From UQRS01 sp964481575 (GTDB lineage: Bacteria; Bacillota; Clostridia; Oscillospirales; Acutalibacteraceae), in the NCBI GenBank assembly GCA_964481575.1, contig CAYZTR010000021.1, positions 1 through 38,320 of the forward strand: a DNA stretch of 38,320 nucleotides. The letters are read 5' to 3'. The number at the start of each line of letters is the position of its first letter. Within the stretch, counting starts at the first letter, position 1. The notes below the pieces were generated by a model, which worked only from the letters and a program-made list of their open reading frames with translations, did not search any database and had not been told where the DNA came from. Position numbers and translations under genes: made by a program. This document shows, piece by piece, positions 25,392 to 33,633 of this stretch.

Positions 25392-26404
25392 CAGAATTTC
25401 TCCTTCCCAGCTGTTTGCATTTCCTGCAGACAAACAGCCATTTTGCCGGTCACATCGGCAGCCACACAATCTCGGGCCTGCCGGATGGCATTCATAAAGG
25501 CCTTGGGTTTAGAATTTCCGTGCGCTTTAATTACCGGCTTGGAAACTCCCAGAATCATGGCGCCACCGGTCTCTGTATAATCCATGGTCTTTTTCAGATC
25601 CTTCAAATTAGGCATCAGCAGTAAAGCAGCCAATTTCCCCCGCAAATTTTTCTGGAAAGCCCCTTTCAGCAAAGACATAATCGTCTTGGCCAGCCCCTCG
25701 GTCAGCTTCAGCACCACATTGCCGGTAAAGCCATCGCATACCGCCACATCGCAAGCATCGTTATTCAGTTCCCGCGCCTCCACATTGCCGATAAACCGGA
25801 TGGGAGCCTGCTGCAATAAGGCGTATGCATCCAGCTGAAGCTGGCCGCCTTTGGAATCTTCTGCGCCAATGTTAATCAAACCCACCTTAGGGGCATCAAT
25901 TCCCAGAACATGCTGGGCATAAATACTGCCCAGAAGGCCAAACTTTTCCAGCATTTCAGGGCGGCACTCTGCATTGGCACCGGCATCACACAGCAGATAA
26001 TATCCTCGCAGGGTCGGCAGGCACACAGCAATGGCCGGCCGCTTAATTCCTTTTAATCGCTTGACGGTAAAGGTGGCGCCAACTACTACGCCGCCGGTAC
26101 TGCCCGCGGAAACCACTGCGTCCCCGGCACCATCAGCCAGCAGCTGCATGGCCACTGCCATGGAGCTTTGGGATTTACTGCGGAGGATCTCGGTGGGATC
26201 TTCATGCATTCCCAGCACATCCGGCGCATGGTGAATCTCCATCCCGGCCAGGGAAATCTGATGCCCGGCAGCGCAAGCCTTGATCTTTTCCTCATCCCCT
26301 ACCAACAGGATTTCCACGCTGTAAGCATCAGCCGCCATGCGGGATCCCTGCAGAATCGCCAAAGGTGCGTTATCACCACCAAAAGCATCTACGATGATTT
26401 TCAT
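25391..26404 (-). CDS. plsX: Phosphate acyltransferase PlsX
   Basis: A 337-residue enzyme converting acyl-ACP to acyl phosphate, the first step of phospholipid synthesis with PlsY. It starts MKIIVDAFGGDNAP and contains VVSAGSTGGVVVGATF, YYLLCDAGANAECRPEML and VCDGFTGNVVLKLTEG. The ATG at 26404 is selected by TTGGAGG 7 nt upstream; the open frame extends to 26551 without family similarity. acpP, often between plsX and rnc, is absent here: the plsX stop and rnc start share a base. Confidence 0.97.
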   Translation of the reverse strand: MKIIVDAFGGDNAPLAILQGSRMAADAYSVEILLVGDEEKIKACAAGHQISLAGMEIHHAPDVLGMHEDPTEILRSKSQSSMAVAMQLLADGAGDAVVSAGSTGGVVVGATFTVKRLKGIKRPAIAVCLPTLRGYYLLCDAGANAECRPEMLEKFGLLGSIYAQHVLGIDAPKVGLINIGAEDSKGGQLQLDAYALLQQAPIRFIGNVEARELNNDACDVAVCDGFTGNVVLKLTEGLAKTIMSLLKGAFQKNLRGKLAALLLMPNLKDLKKTMDYTETGGAMILGVSKPVIKAHGNSKPKAFMNAIRQARDCVAADVTGKMAVCLQEMQTAGKEKF

Positions 26405-26441
26405 AGTAAAACCTCCAAAACACACGAGTATTACATAACCA

Positions 26442-27749
26442 TTACAGATTGGTATCAAACCAATGCAGAGAACGTTCCGCCAACTTACCGTAGCGTAAAC
26501 GCTTGTCCCGAATAGGCTCGTCCAACGGTGGAAGAATACCAAAATTGGCACCCATAGGCTGAAACCGCTCCACAGAAGGATCCGAAATATACCGAGCCAA
26601 AGCCCCCATCATGGAAAAGGCAGGCAAACACAGGCCGGGGGCACCTGTTAGCTGGGCGGCCGCATTAATCCCCGCCAATATCCCGGAGGATGCCGATTCC
26701 ATATACCCCTCCACACCGGACAGCTGTCCGGCAAAAAACAGCGTAGACCGCTTCCGGCTGGAATAATCTGAATGCAGCAAACGGGGGGAATCCAGAAAAC
26801 TATTCCGGTGCATCACTCCATAGCGCATAAACTCTGCATTTTGCAATCCTGGCAGCAGAGAAAAAATCCGCTTCTGTTCCGGGAATTTCAGATTGGTCTG
26901 GAATCCCACCAGATTATACAAAGTACCGGAGGCATTCTCCCGGCGAAGCTGGGCCACCGCCCAGGGACGGTGACCCGTCCGCGGGTCCCGAAGCCCCACC
27001 GGCTTCAGAGGACCGAACCGAATGGTATCCGGGCCACGCCGGGCCATAATCTCAATGGGCATACATCCCTCATATACAGGCAGGGGCTGGTCAAATTCTT
27101 TTAACACCGCCTGTTCACCATGAATCAGCGCGTCGTAAAAGATCTCATACTCCTCCCGGTTCATGGGCAGGTTGATATAGTCCCCTTCCTGTTCCTCTCC
27201 CCGGTCATAACGGGAAGCCGAAAAAGCAATAGACATATCAATGCTTTCCCTGGTCACAATGGGTGCCGCCGCATCATAAAAACGAAGGTAATCACTGCCG
27301 CAAACCCGGCAAATCTCCTCCGCCAATGCCCCTTCGGTCAGTGGGCCGGTGGCCACAATTACAACACCATCCTGGGGAATACTGGTCTGCTCCCGCTCCA
27401 CCAGCTGAATATTGGGATGGGAGCAGATCTTCTCGGTAATATAACGGGAAAAATCCTCCCGATCCACTGCCAGAGCTCCACCGGCCGCCACACGGGACAC
27501 TGCTGCAGCCTCCATACACAGGGAACCAAGGCGGCGCATTTCTTCCTTTAGAAGCCCAGCGGCAGAATCCACCCGAGCCGCTTTCAGAGAGTTGGAACAA
27601 ACCAGTTCTGCCAGCAAAAGAGAATGATGGGCAGGTGACATCTTTTGCGGCTTTTGTTCCACCAGTTCCACCATTACGCCCCGATTCGCAGCAGCCCAAG
27701 CAGCCTCACAGCCGCACAGGCCCGCCCCGATCACGGTGATCTTGTTCAT
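26442..27749 (-). CDS. trmFO: Folate/FAD-dependent tRNA (m5U54) methyltransferase TrmFO
   Basis: A 435-residue flavoprotein that makes ribothymidine at tRNA position 54 using methylenetetrahydrofolate. The FAD-binding start is ITVIGAGLCGCEAAWAAANR. Two cysteines match the catalytic pair of the family: Cys51 in ELVCSNSLK and Cys229 in YEGCMPIE. The C-terminal GQLSGVEGYMESASSG motif is present. The ATG at 27749 has AGAGGAATCA upstream and lies 8 nt after topA. dprA-topA-trmFO is the Bacillus order. Confidence 0.97.
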   Translation of the reverse strand: MNKITVIGAGLCGCEAAWAAANRGVMVELVEQKPQKMSPAHHSLLLAELVCSNSLKAARVDSAAGLLKEEMRRLGSLCMEAAAVSRVAAGGALAVDREDFSRYITEKICSHPNIQLVEREQTSIPQDGVVIVATGPLTEGALAEEICRVCGSDYLRFYDAAAPIVTRESIDMSIAFSASRYDRGEEQEGDYINLPMNREEYEIFYDALIHGEQAVLKEFDQPLPVYEGCMPIEIMARRGPDTIRFGPLKPVGLRDPRTGHRPWAVAQLRRENASGTLYNLVGFQTNLKFPEQKRIFSLLPGLQNAEFMRYGVMHRNSFLDSPRLLHSDYSSRKRSTLFFAGQLSGVEGYMESASSGILAGINAAAQLTGAPGLCLPAFSMMGALARYISDPSVERFQPMGANFGILPPLDEPIRDKRLRYGKLAERSLHWFDTNL

Positions 27750-27757
27750 TGATTCCT

Positions 27758-29893
27758 CTATTCCTCCGTTTTATCATCAATCTTTTTTCTGGACTTGGAT
27801 TTCGTGGCAGCCTTCACCTCGTAATCGCATTCCTCATTGAGACAATGCAGAATGCCGCCCCGCTTCTTAAAAAGAGATTTCCCACATTTGGGACACACCT
27901 CGGCAGTGGGCTCATCCCAGGTCATAAACCCGCATTTGGCACCCTGTTCACAGCCAAAATACTTATGTCCGTTTTTGGACTTACGTTGCAGCACCTTACC
28001 GCCGCACTTAGGACAACAGCCGGGGGTTTCCACCACAATTGGCTTAGTATTTTTACACTCAGGATAGCCGGGACAGGCAAGGAATTTTCCGAAACGGCCG
28101 GATTTGACCACCATCTTGCGGCCACACAGCTCACAAACTACCTCCGACTCCACGTCGGGCACCTTGATCCGCACGCCATCCATTTTGGATTCGGCATCCT
28201 TGAGCGTATCGGCAAAACCGGTGTAAAAATCCCGGATCGTATCCACCCAGGGAAGCTCCCCCTCACTGATCTGATCCAGTTTAGACTCCATGGAAGCAGT
28301 AAATTTCACATTCACCACATCGGAAAAATACTGAGCCAACAAATCTGAAACGGCCTCCCCCAAGACGGTGGGCTTATAGGTTTTCTTCTCCCGCTCAATA
28401 TATTCCCGAGACAGAATGTTGGTAATGATGGGAGAATACGTAGAAGGACGGCCGATCCCGTTTTCATCCAGGGCTTTCACCAGGGTGGAATAGGTATACC
28501 GTGCCGGTGGCTGGGTGAAATGTTGGGTACCGGTCACAGATTTGGCTTTCAAGACCTCCCCTTCTTTCAGCACAGGCAGTGCGCCGCCGGATTCACCTTC
28601 GGCATCATCCTTGCCCTCTTCATACAAAATCGTAAAGCCGTCAAAGCGAACGGTATAGCCGCTGGCAGAGAAGGTGTAATCCGTGCCGTTGGTGCATTTG
28701 GCCAGGATAGAGGCTGAAACAGTATCTTGCACGCAAGCGGCCATCAAACTGGCAATAAACCGGGACCAAATCAAACGGTACAGCTTAAACTGATCGGCGG
28801 TCAGACTATCTTTGAGCATATCAGGGGTCAGGCTCAGATTGGTAGGCCGGATGGCCTCATGTGCATCCTGGACGCCGGATTTGGTCTTAAACTGGCGGGG
28901 CGTTTTGGGCAGATAGTTTTCCCCATAACGCTGGACAATATACTCGTTGGCGGCGGCTCTGGCCTCCTCAGAAATCCGCAGGGAGTCAGTACGCATATAG
29001 GTAATGAGACCCACCGTTCCCTGGCCGGGAAGCTCCACTCCTTCATATAGCTGCTGGGCAATACGCATGGTGCGCTGACCTTCAAAATTCAGCTTTCGGG
29101 AAGCTTCCTGTTGCAGAGTAGAAGTGATGAAAGGCGGTGCCGGTTGCTTATTTCGCACGCCTTTTTTCACCTTGGCGATCTCGTAGGCTGCTCCTTGCAG
29201 TTCGGCACAAATGGCGTCTGCCGCCGTCTGATCGGGAATGGCTGGAATTTTCTTGCCTTCTTTCCCAGTCAGCTTCGCCTCAAACACCCGGCGGGATGGA
29301 TGGGTGAATTTTCCCTCAATGGTCCAATATTCTTTGGGATGAAAGGCGCGGATCTCCTTTTCCCGATCCACAATAAGCTTCAAAGCCACCGACTGAACCC
29401 GTCCGGCAGACAGACCACGGCGCACTTTTTTCCATAAAAAGGGGCTCAGCTTGTAACCAACAATCCGATCCAGCACCCGGCGAGCCTGCTGCGCATCCAC
29501 CATATCCTGATTAATCTTCCGGGGAACGGCCATGCCCTTCTCCACACCGGTCTTTGTGATCTCGTTAAATTCCACTCGGTTGGCATCCTCCAGGTTCAAC
29601 CCAAGCAACTGAGCCAGGTGCCAGGAAATGGCTTCTCCCTCCCGGTCAGGGTCGGTGGCCAGATAAACCACATCGGCAGAAGCAGCTGCATCCCGCAGCT
29701 TGTTTAGCAATTCCTTTTTATCCGGCATCTCCTGATATTTTGGTTTGAAGTCATGGGCAACATCCACACCCAGGGTGCTTTTCGGCAAATCCCGCACATG
29801 GCCCTTGGAAGCCATCACTTCATAATCGGGGCCAAGATATTTCTGAATGGGTTTGGTCTTGGTAGGGGACTCCACAATAATGAGCTTGGACAT
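27758..29893 (-). CDS. topA: DNA topoisomerase I
   Basis: A 711-residue type IA topoisomerase that relaxes negative supercoils. The Toprim domain has Glu8 (IIVESPTKT) and the DPDREGEA motif (81-88). The catalytic tyrosine is Tyr299 in LITYMRTDS. The C-terminal 150 residues contain three four-cysteine zinc ribbons, starting CELCGRK, CCPKCGG and VCPKCGK. The ATG at 29893 gives the family N-terminus MSKLIIVESPTK, with AGGAG about 10 nt upstream; the frame to 29968 overlaps dprA and is spurious. It lies 22 nt after dprA. Confidence 0.97.
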   Translation of the reverse strand: MSKLIIVESPTKTKPIQKYLGPDYEVMASKGHVRDLPKSTLGVDVAHDFKPKYQEMPDKKELLNKLRDAAASADVVYLATDPDREGEAISWHLAQLLGLNLEDANRVEFNEITKTGVEKGMAVPRKINQDMVDAQQARRVLDRIVGYKLSPFLWKKVRRGLSAGRVQSVALKLIVDREKEIRAFHPKEYWTIEGKFTHPSRRVFEAKLTGKEGKKIPAIPDQTAADAICAELQGAAYEIAKVKKGVRNKQPAPPFITSTLQQEASRKLNFEGQRTMRIAQQLYEGVELPGQGTVGLITYMRTDSLRISEEARAAANEYIVQRYGENYLPKTPRQFKTKSGVQDAHEAIRPTNLSLTPDMLKDSLTADQFKLYRLIWSRFIASLMAACVQDTVSASILAKCTNGTDYTFSASGYTVRFDGFTILYEEGKDDAEGESGGALPVLKEGEVLKAKSVTGTQHFTQPPARYTYSTLVKALDENGIGRPSTYSPIITNILSREYIEREKKTYKPTVLGEAVSDLLAQYFSDVVNVKFTASMESKLDQISEGELPWVDTIRDFYTGFADTLKDAESKMDGVRIKVPDVESEVVCELCGRKMVVKSGRFGKFLACPGYPECKNTKPIVVETPGCCPKCGGKVLQRKSKNGHKYFGCEQGAKCGFMTWDEPTAEVCPKCGKSLFKKRGGILHCLNEECDYEVKAATKSKSRKKIDDKTEE

Positions 29894-29915
29894 GGTTGAT
29901 GATTCTCCTGTATCT

Positions 29916-31211
29916 TTAAATTTTGTGTAGGCAATACTGATTACCAGGTAGGCCATCCAGAAGGCCAAACAGTTCCAGTTCTGTCAAAGCCTGCGTCAGA
30001 TCCTCATAAGGCAAGCCGGTTCGACCCAACAATTCCTGAAACTCCGCCGTCTCACCCACCCGGAACAACAAAAACACTCGCCTGGCATCCGGGGAAAGAG
30101 AGCGGCCGACTTCCGTTTGTTGCAATATTTCCTGGGGTGACCGCAGAGCGGGTGCTTCCGCTTCCGGCAGCGGCATTTCCTCCGGGCAGAGAACATCGGG
30201 GACAGACTTCCGGATAGAAGCAACCGGCTGCACAAAAGATCTGCCGGGAAAAACATAAGAGAAACGTTCCTGGATTTTCTCAGGCAGAGGCGCATCCACC
30301 CGTTCCGCCGCATCGGCGGGAAACACAGCAGGCATCCTACGGACCACATCCACAGGATGCAGCAACATGGTGGCTCCCTGCTGAATCAGCCGATTAGATC
30401 CGGCATATTGGGGCAAGGAAACCGAACCAGGCTGCACAAACAGCGGCCGTTTTTGTTTTTGACAGGCCTCCGCAGTAATCAATGTACCACTGCCTTCTCC
30501 GGCCTCCACAATCACGGTGGCTCTGGACAAACCGGACAGAATCCGATTACGAAAGCGAAAAGCAGAGCGGTATGGCTGGGTACCGGGCGGAAACTCTGAC
30601 AGCAAACAACCACGCTTTTGGGCGGAACGCCGCATGGAAGCATTGGTTTTCGGATAGTTTACATCCACGCCGCAAGGCATCACTACAACAGTGCTTCCCT
30701 CCGCAGCCAACGCGCCGATATGGGCGGCCCGATCAATCCCCAAAGCGCCGCCGGAAACAATCACAGCATCAACCAGTGCGAAACTGGCGGCCAAAGAAGC
30801 AGTATGCAGGGCGCCCTCCTGGGTTGGGGTACGGCTGCCGGCAAAGGCAATGCCTGGGCGTACGTCTAAATCCGGCAATTCCCCTTTACAATAAAGGGCA
30901 GCCGGTGGGTCGGAAATATCCCAAAGGATTTTGGGATATTTCTCATCATCCGGTGTCAAAACAGTAATGCCCAACTGTTTACAATTTTCCCCGATTTGCA
31001 CGGCAGAGTCAAGGGGGATTTTGTTAATTTTTTCTGCAAAGGAACAGCGGCTTTTTTCATTGGACAGCACCTGAGCCAATCGCTCCAACCGCGTTTTCGG
31101 CGCAGTCTCATAAAAGGCCCGGGGCGAACCAAATTCTTCCAGAATCTTTTTGACACGGGTAGATCCATACTCCAAAGCCAATCCCAACCAAATCCAATAG
31201 GTTTTATCCAC
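29916..31211 (-). CDS. dprA: DNA-processing protein DprA (Smf)
   Basis: A 431-residue protein that binds incoming single-stranded DNA and loads RecA during transformation; homologues also occur in bacteria not known to be competent. An N-terminal SAM-like part is followed by the Rossmann-like DprA core. The core has IAFAGSRTPTQEG, VSGGALGIDRAAHIGAL, VVVMPCGVDVNYP and IVEAGEGSGTLITAEAC. A winged-helix-like C-terminus (about 370-431) ends the protein. The GTG at 31211 overlaps the methyltransferase gene by 8 nt and has GGGAG 10 nt upstream; no in-frame ATG fits better. Confidence 0.95.
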   Translation of the reverse strand: MDKTYWIWLGLALEYGSTRVKKILEEFGSPRAFYETAPKTRLERLAQVLSNEKSRCSFAEKINKIPLDSAVQIGENCKQLGITVLTPDDEKYPKILWDISDPPAALYCKGELPDLDVRPGIAFAGSRTPTQEGALHTASLAASFALVDAVIVSGGALGIDRAAHIGALAAEGSTVVVMPCGVDVNYPKTNASMRRSAQKRGCLLSEFPPGTQPYRSAFRFRNRILSGLSRATVIVEAGEGSGTLITAEACQKQKRPLFVQPGSVSLPQYAGSNRLIQQGATMLLHPVDVVRRMPAVFPADAAERVDAPLPEKIQERFSYVFPGRSFVQPVASIRKSVPDVLCPEEMPLPEAEAPALRSPQEILQQTEVGRSLSPDARRVFLLFRVGETAEFQELLGRTGLPYEDLTQALTELELFGLLDGLPGNQYCLHKI

Positions 31212-31992
31212 GACGCATCATCTCCCACATGAGAATAGACGCGGCGGCAGCGGCATTCAGAGATTCCGCTTTCCCACCCATGGGTATGGTAACGCAATGT
31301 GTCGCCAATGCCTTTGCTTCCGGTGTCAGTCCATTCCCCTCATTGCCAATAAGAACAACTCCGGACGACAGATCCAATCGGGTCACCGGCATCGCATCAG
31401 CAGCCGGCACTGCTGCATAACTGGAAATTCCTCTGGCCTGCAAATCACGCAGCACCCCAAAAAAGTCCTCCGTTTTCAGCAAAGGAATCCGGATCAGGCT
31501 ACCCATTCCAGCCCGCAGCGCTTTAGGACTATAAGGATCACAGCAATCAGCGGAAAGAATCAATCCATCAATACCAAGCGCCTCACCGGTTCGGGCAATG
31601 GTACCCAGGTTGGCAGGGTCAGAAAGGTTTTCCAGAGCAACATAGCGTCTACCTGGCAGGATTCCTTCAGACGTCAACCGATGCGCCGGGATTTCACAAA
31701 CGCAAAGGATCCCCTGAGGATGGACAGTATCCGAAATTCTGGAAAAAAGCACATCCGGTACAGAAATCACTTCACCAGCCATCCTCTCCAGACGGCGGGC
31801 AGTCTCAGAATACCGAACCGCGCCGGTATCCGAAAGAACTAAAGTCCGGATAGGAATCCCGGTTTCTGCAGCATCCCAGCAAATCCGCTCCCCTTCCACC
31901 ACAAACAGGCCGTTCTCTTTACGAAAACGGCCAGAGGTATATAGTTTTCCAATTTCTTTCATTTGCCGGTTATCACGACTTGTAATCCGCAC
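31204..31992 (-). CDS. TrmH/SpoU family RNA 2'-O-methyltransferase
   Basis: A 262-residue SPOUT methyltransferase likely acting on rRNA or tRNA ribose. The N-terminal substrate-binding part includes NRQMKEIGKLYTSGRFRKE and FVVEGERI. The knotted C-terminal domain has the three SpoU motifs NLSDPANLGTIARTGEALG, VVLIGNEGNGLT and IPMGGKAESLNAAAAASI. The Bacillus homologue by context is YsgA, encoded near rplT; RlmB-type 23S activity is possible but not shown. GTG at 31992 is the start, with GGGAGG 9-10 nt upstream. It is the first gene after the rplT terminator and heads the long array down to leuS. Confidence 0.92.
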   Translation of the reverse strand: MRITSRDNRQMKEIGKLYTSGRFRKENGLFVVEGERICWDAAETGIPIRTLVLSDTGAVRYSETARRLERMAGEVISVPDVLFSRISDTVHPQGILCVCEIPAHRLTSEGILPGRRYVALENLSDPANLGTIARTGEALGIDGLILSADCCDPYSPKALRAGMGSLIRIPLLKTEDFFGVLRDLQARGISSYAAVPAADAMPVTRLDLSSGVVLIGNEGNGLTPEAKALATHCVTIPMGGKAESLNAAAAASILMWEMMRRG

Positions 31993-32095
31993 GAATGGTT
32001 TCCTCCCTACAGGGGCATTTATCGGGCGTCAGATGATAGCTGTGGCCGGTTTGCTTCCCATGCAAGCCAGGAAATCGCCGGCCGCCACTATATGA

Positions 32096-32124
32096 AAATG
32101 CGCCCGAAGATTTGCTTCGGGCGC
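32096..32124 (-). terminator. Terminator of infC-rpmI-rplT
   Basis: A 10-bp perfect GC-rich stem, GCGCCCGAAG/CTTCGGGCGC (32100-32109 with 32115-32124), has a 5-nt loop. On the minus strand it is followed by ATTTTC. It starts 8 nt past the rplT stop. The U-tract is modest, so some read-through is plausible. Confidence 0.75.
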
Positions 32125-32131
32125 GCATTAA

Positions 32132-32488
32132 TTATTGCAGTGCGGCCTTGGCCTGCTCGGTCAGAGCGGTAAAGCCCTCGGGATCATGGATGGCAATCTC
32201 GGACAGCATCTTGCGGTTCAGCGTGACGCCGGCCTTCTTCAGACCATTCATGAAGGTAGAATAGTTCATACCGTTCAGTTTCGCGGCAGCGGAGATGCGG
32301 GTGATCCACAGACGGCGGAAATCACGCTTCTTCAGCCGACGGCCGATGTAAGCGTACTGACCGGATTTCATTACGGCCTCTTTGGCCATTTTAAACTTCT
32401 TAGACTTGGCACCAAAGTAACCCTTGGCAAGCTTAATTTGCTTCTTTCTTCTTTTGCGCGTCATCATTGCGCTTTTGACTCTAGCCAT
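32132..32488 (-). CDS. rplT: 50S ribosomal protein L20
   Basis: A 118-residue basic protein of normal L20 length, starting MARVKSAMMTRKRRKKQIKL. It contains the family segments AKGYFGAKSKKFKMAKEAV and RRLWITRISAAAK. It is needed early in 50S assembly and in Bacillus also represses its own operon by binding the leader RNA. The start has GGAGG upstream, 32 nt after rpmI, and the gene ends the infC operon. Confidence 0.98.
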   Translation of the reverse strand: MARVKSAMMTRKRRKKQIKLAKGYFGAKSKKFKMAKEAVMKSGQYAYIGRRLKKRDFRRLWITRISAAAKLNGMNYSTFMNGLKKAGVTLNRKMLSEIAIHDPEGFTALTEQAKAALQ

Positions 32489-32520
32489 GTATCGTAACCT
32501 CCGTTATTTTTGAAATCAAC

Positions 32521-32718
32521 TTATTTATAAGGAACCATCTTTTTGACCTTTGCGACATTGGTCACATCAGCAACGGTGGTCTTGCGGAGATTTCTCTTCC
32601 GCTTGGTGGTCTTCTTGTTCAGAATGTGAGACTTGAAGGCATGTGCGCGCTTTACCTTACCGGTTTTGGTGAGTTTAAACCGCTTTTTGGCACCGGAGTG
32701 CGTCTTGATTTTAGGCAT
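32521..32718 (-). CDS. rpmI: 50S ribosomal protein L35
   Basis: A 65-residue, very basic protein with the L35 family start MPKIKTHSGAKKRFKLTKTG and end KMVPYK. It is a structural component of the large subunit. GGAGG lies upstream of the ATG. It is located between infC and rplT, 26 nt after infC. Confidence 0.98.
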   Translation of the reverse strand: MPKIKTHSGAKKRFKLTKTGKVKRAHAFKSHILNKKTTKRKRNLRKTTVADVTNVAKVKKMVPYK

Positions 32719-32744
32719 TTATTTTTCCTCCTTAAATAAACGGA

Positions 32745-33263
32745 TCACTTGCTAACCTTGGGGGCAAGAAACATCAACATATTCCGGCCATCCATTTTTG
32801 CGGGCTTCTCCACGCTACCGTGTTCGGCACAAAAGGCCGCAAACCGCTTCATGATATCGTAACCGATCTCCGGGTGACCCAACTGCCGCCCGCGGAACCG
32901 GATCGAAACCTTGACCTTATCGCCGCCGTCCAAAAACTTGTTGGCCTGCTTGCCCTTGGTTTCAAAATCATGGGTATCGATGGTCAGACTCAGACGAACC
33001 TCTTTCAGATCAATAATTTTCTGGTTCTTCTTTGCTTCCTTCTCCCGCTTCTCCTGTTCGAACTTATACTTACCATAGTTCATGATCTTGCAAACAGGAG
33101 GCTGGGCGGTGGGGGCAATTTTCACCAGATCCAGATCCTTTTCATAGGCCAGGTTCAGCGCGTCAGCCGACGCCATGATTCCCAACTGTTCGCCATCGTC
33201 GCTAATCACACGGACTTCTTTATCCGTGATTGCTTCGTTGATGGAAAGTTCCTTACTGCTAAT
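32745..33263 (-). CDS. infC: Translation initiation factor IF-3 (AUU start)
   Basis: A 172-residue initiation factor that checks start-codon pairing on the 30S subunit. The N domain holds SINEAITDKEVRVI and VKIAPTAQPPVCKIMNYGK. The C domain holds KEVRLSLTIDTHDF and VSIRFRGRQLGHPEIG. No ATG lies at the expected N-terminus. GGAGGTG is followed after 6 nt by ATT at 33263, giving SSKELSINEA as the first residues and the normal family length. An AUU start for infC is known in other bacteria and lets IF3 repress its own synthesis. A TTG at 33278 overlaps the Shine-Dalgarno itself and is rejected. Confidence 0.96.
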   Translation of the reverse strand: MSSKELSINEAITDKEVRVISDDGEQLGIMASADALNLAYEKDLDLVKIAPTAQPPVCKIMNYGKYKFEQEKREKEAKKNQKIIDLKEVRLSLTIDTHDFETKGKQANKFLDGGDKVKVSIRFRGRQLGHPEIGYDIMKRFAAFCAEHGSVEKPAKMDGRNMLMFLAPKVSK

Positions 33264-33424
33264 GGTCAGCACCTCCAAATAAATAATACAAAACGAGGAC
33301 AGGATACCCCCTGTCCTCGCATAAACACAGAAATAACGCTATCATGAGCGTACTTGCGCTTATTAGCCTCAACAGACAAAACCTTGAGGCGAGAACGGAA
33401 TCATCCTAGTTCTGCTTTGTTGTC
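33264..33424 (-). promoter_or_regulatory. infC-rpmI-rplT leader RNA, probable L20-type attenuator region
   Basis: About 160 nt of untranslated leader separate the promoter from the infC ribosome binding site. It contains a GCCTCAA/TTGAGGC hairpin, a second AGCG/CGCT hairpin region, and a terminator-like hairpin near its 3' end. This layout matches the Bacillus infC leader, in which L20 binding favours premature termination. Whether this exact RNA binds L20 is inferred only. Confidence 0.6.
33290..33319 (-). terminator. Attenuator hairpin upstream of infC
   Basis: A perfect 10-bp stem (33294-33303 with 33310-33319) encloses a 6-nt loop. On the minus strand it reads CGAGGACAGG/CCTGTCCTCG and is followed by TTTTGTATTATTT. 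It lies about 30 nt before the IF3 start codon and well after the promoter, so it can only serve premature termination. Confidence 0.75.
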
Positions 33425-33430
33425 AAAGGT

Positions 33431-33459
33431 ATTTTACCAATTCTTCAAACAAAAGTCAA
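33431..33459 (-). promoter_or_regulatory. sigma-A promoter of infC-rpmI-rplT
   Basis: On the minus strand the -35 TTGACT (33454-33459) and -10 TAAAAT (33431-33436) are separated by exactly 17 bp. The predicted start is about 33424, giving the long leader described separately. Confidence 0.8.
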
Positions 33460-33517
33460 GTCTTTTTCTCATTTTTTCCGGAATCAAAAGAAATATTGCA
33501 ATTTTGTCCAATTTTGC

Positions 33518-33546
33518 TTGCTTTTTTCAATATTTCGTGGTACATT
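33518..33546 (+). promoter_or_regulatory. Candidate promoter of the phosphoglucomutase gene
   Basis: On the plus strand a weak -35 TTGCTT (33518-33523) is followed after 17 bp by TACATT (33541-33546). TGG directly before it makes an extended -10. It lies about 90 nt before the start codon and is divergent from the infC promoter. The rest of this intergenic stretch (33460-33633) is AT-rich, with nothing else I can identify. Confidence 0.35.
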
Positions 33547-33633
33547 ATGAATAGTAGTTTCTTGGTCAGACGTACTGTATTAACATATTTTCGTTGGCAA
33601 GAAGCATATTTTGTATTCAGGAGGATGTTAGAT

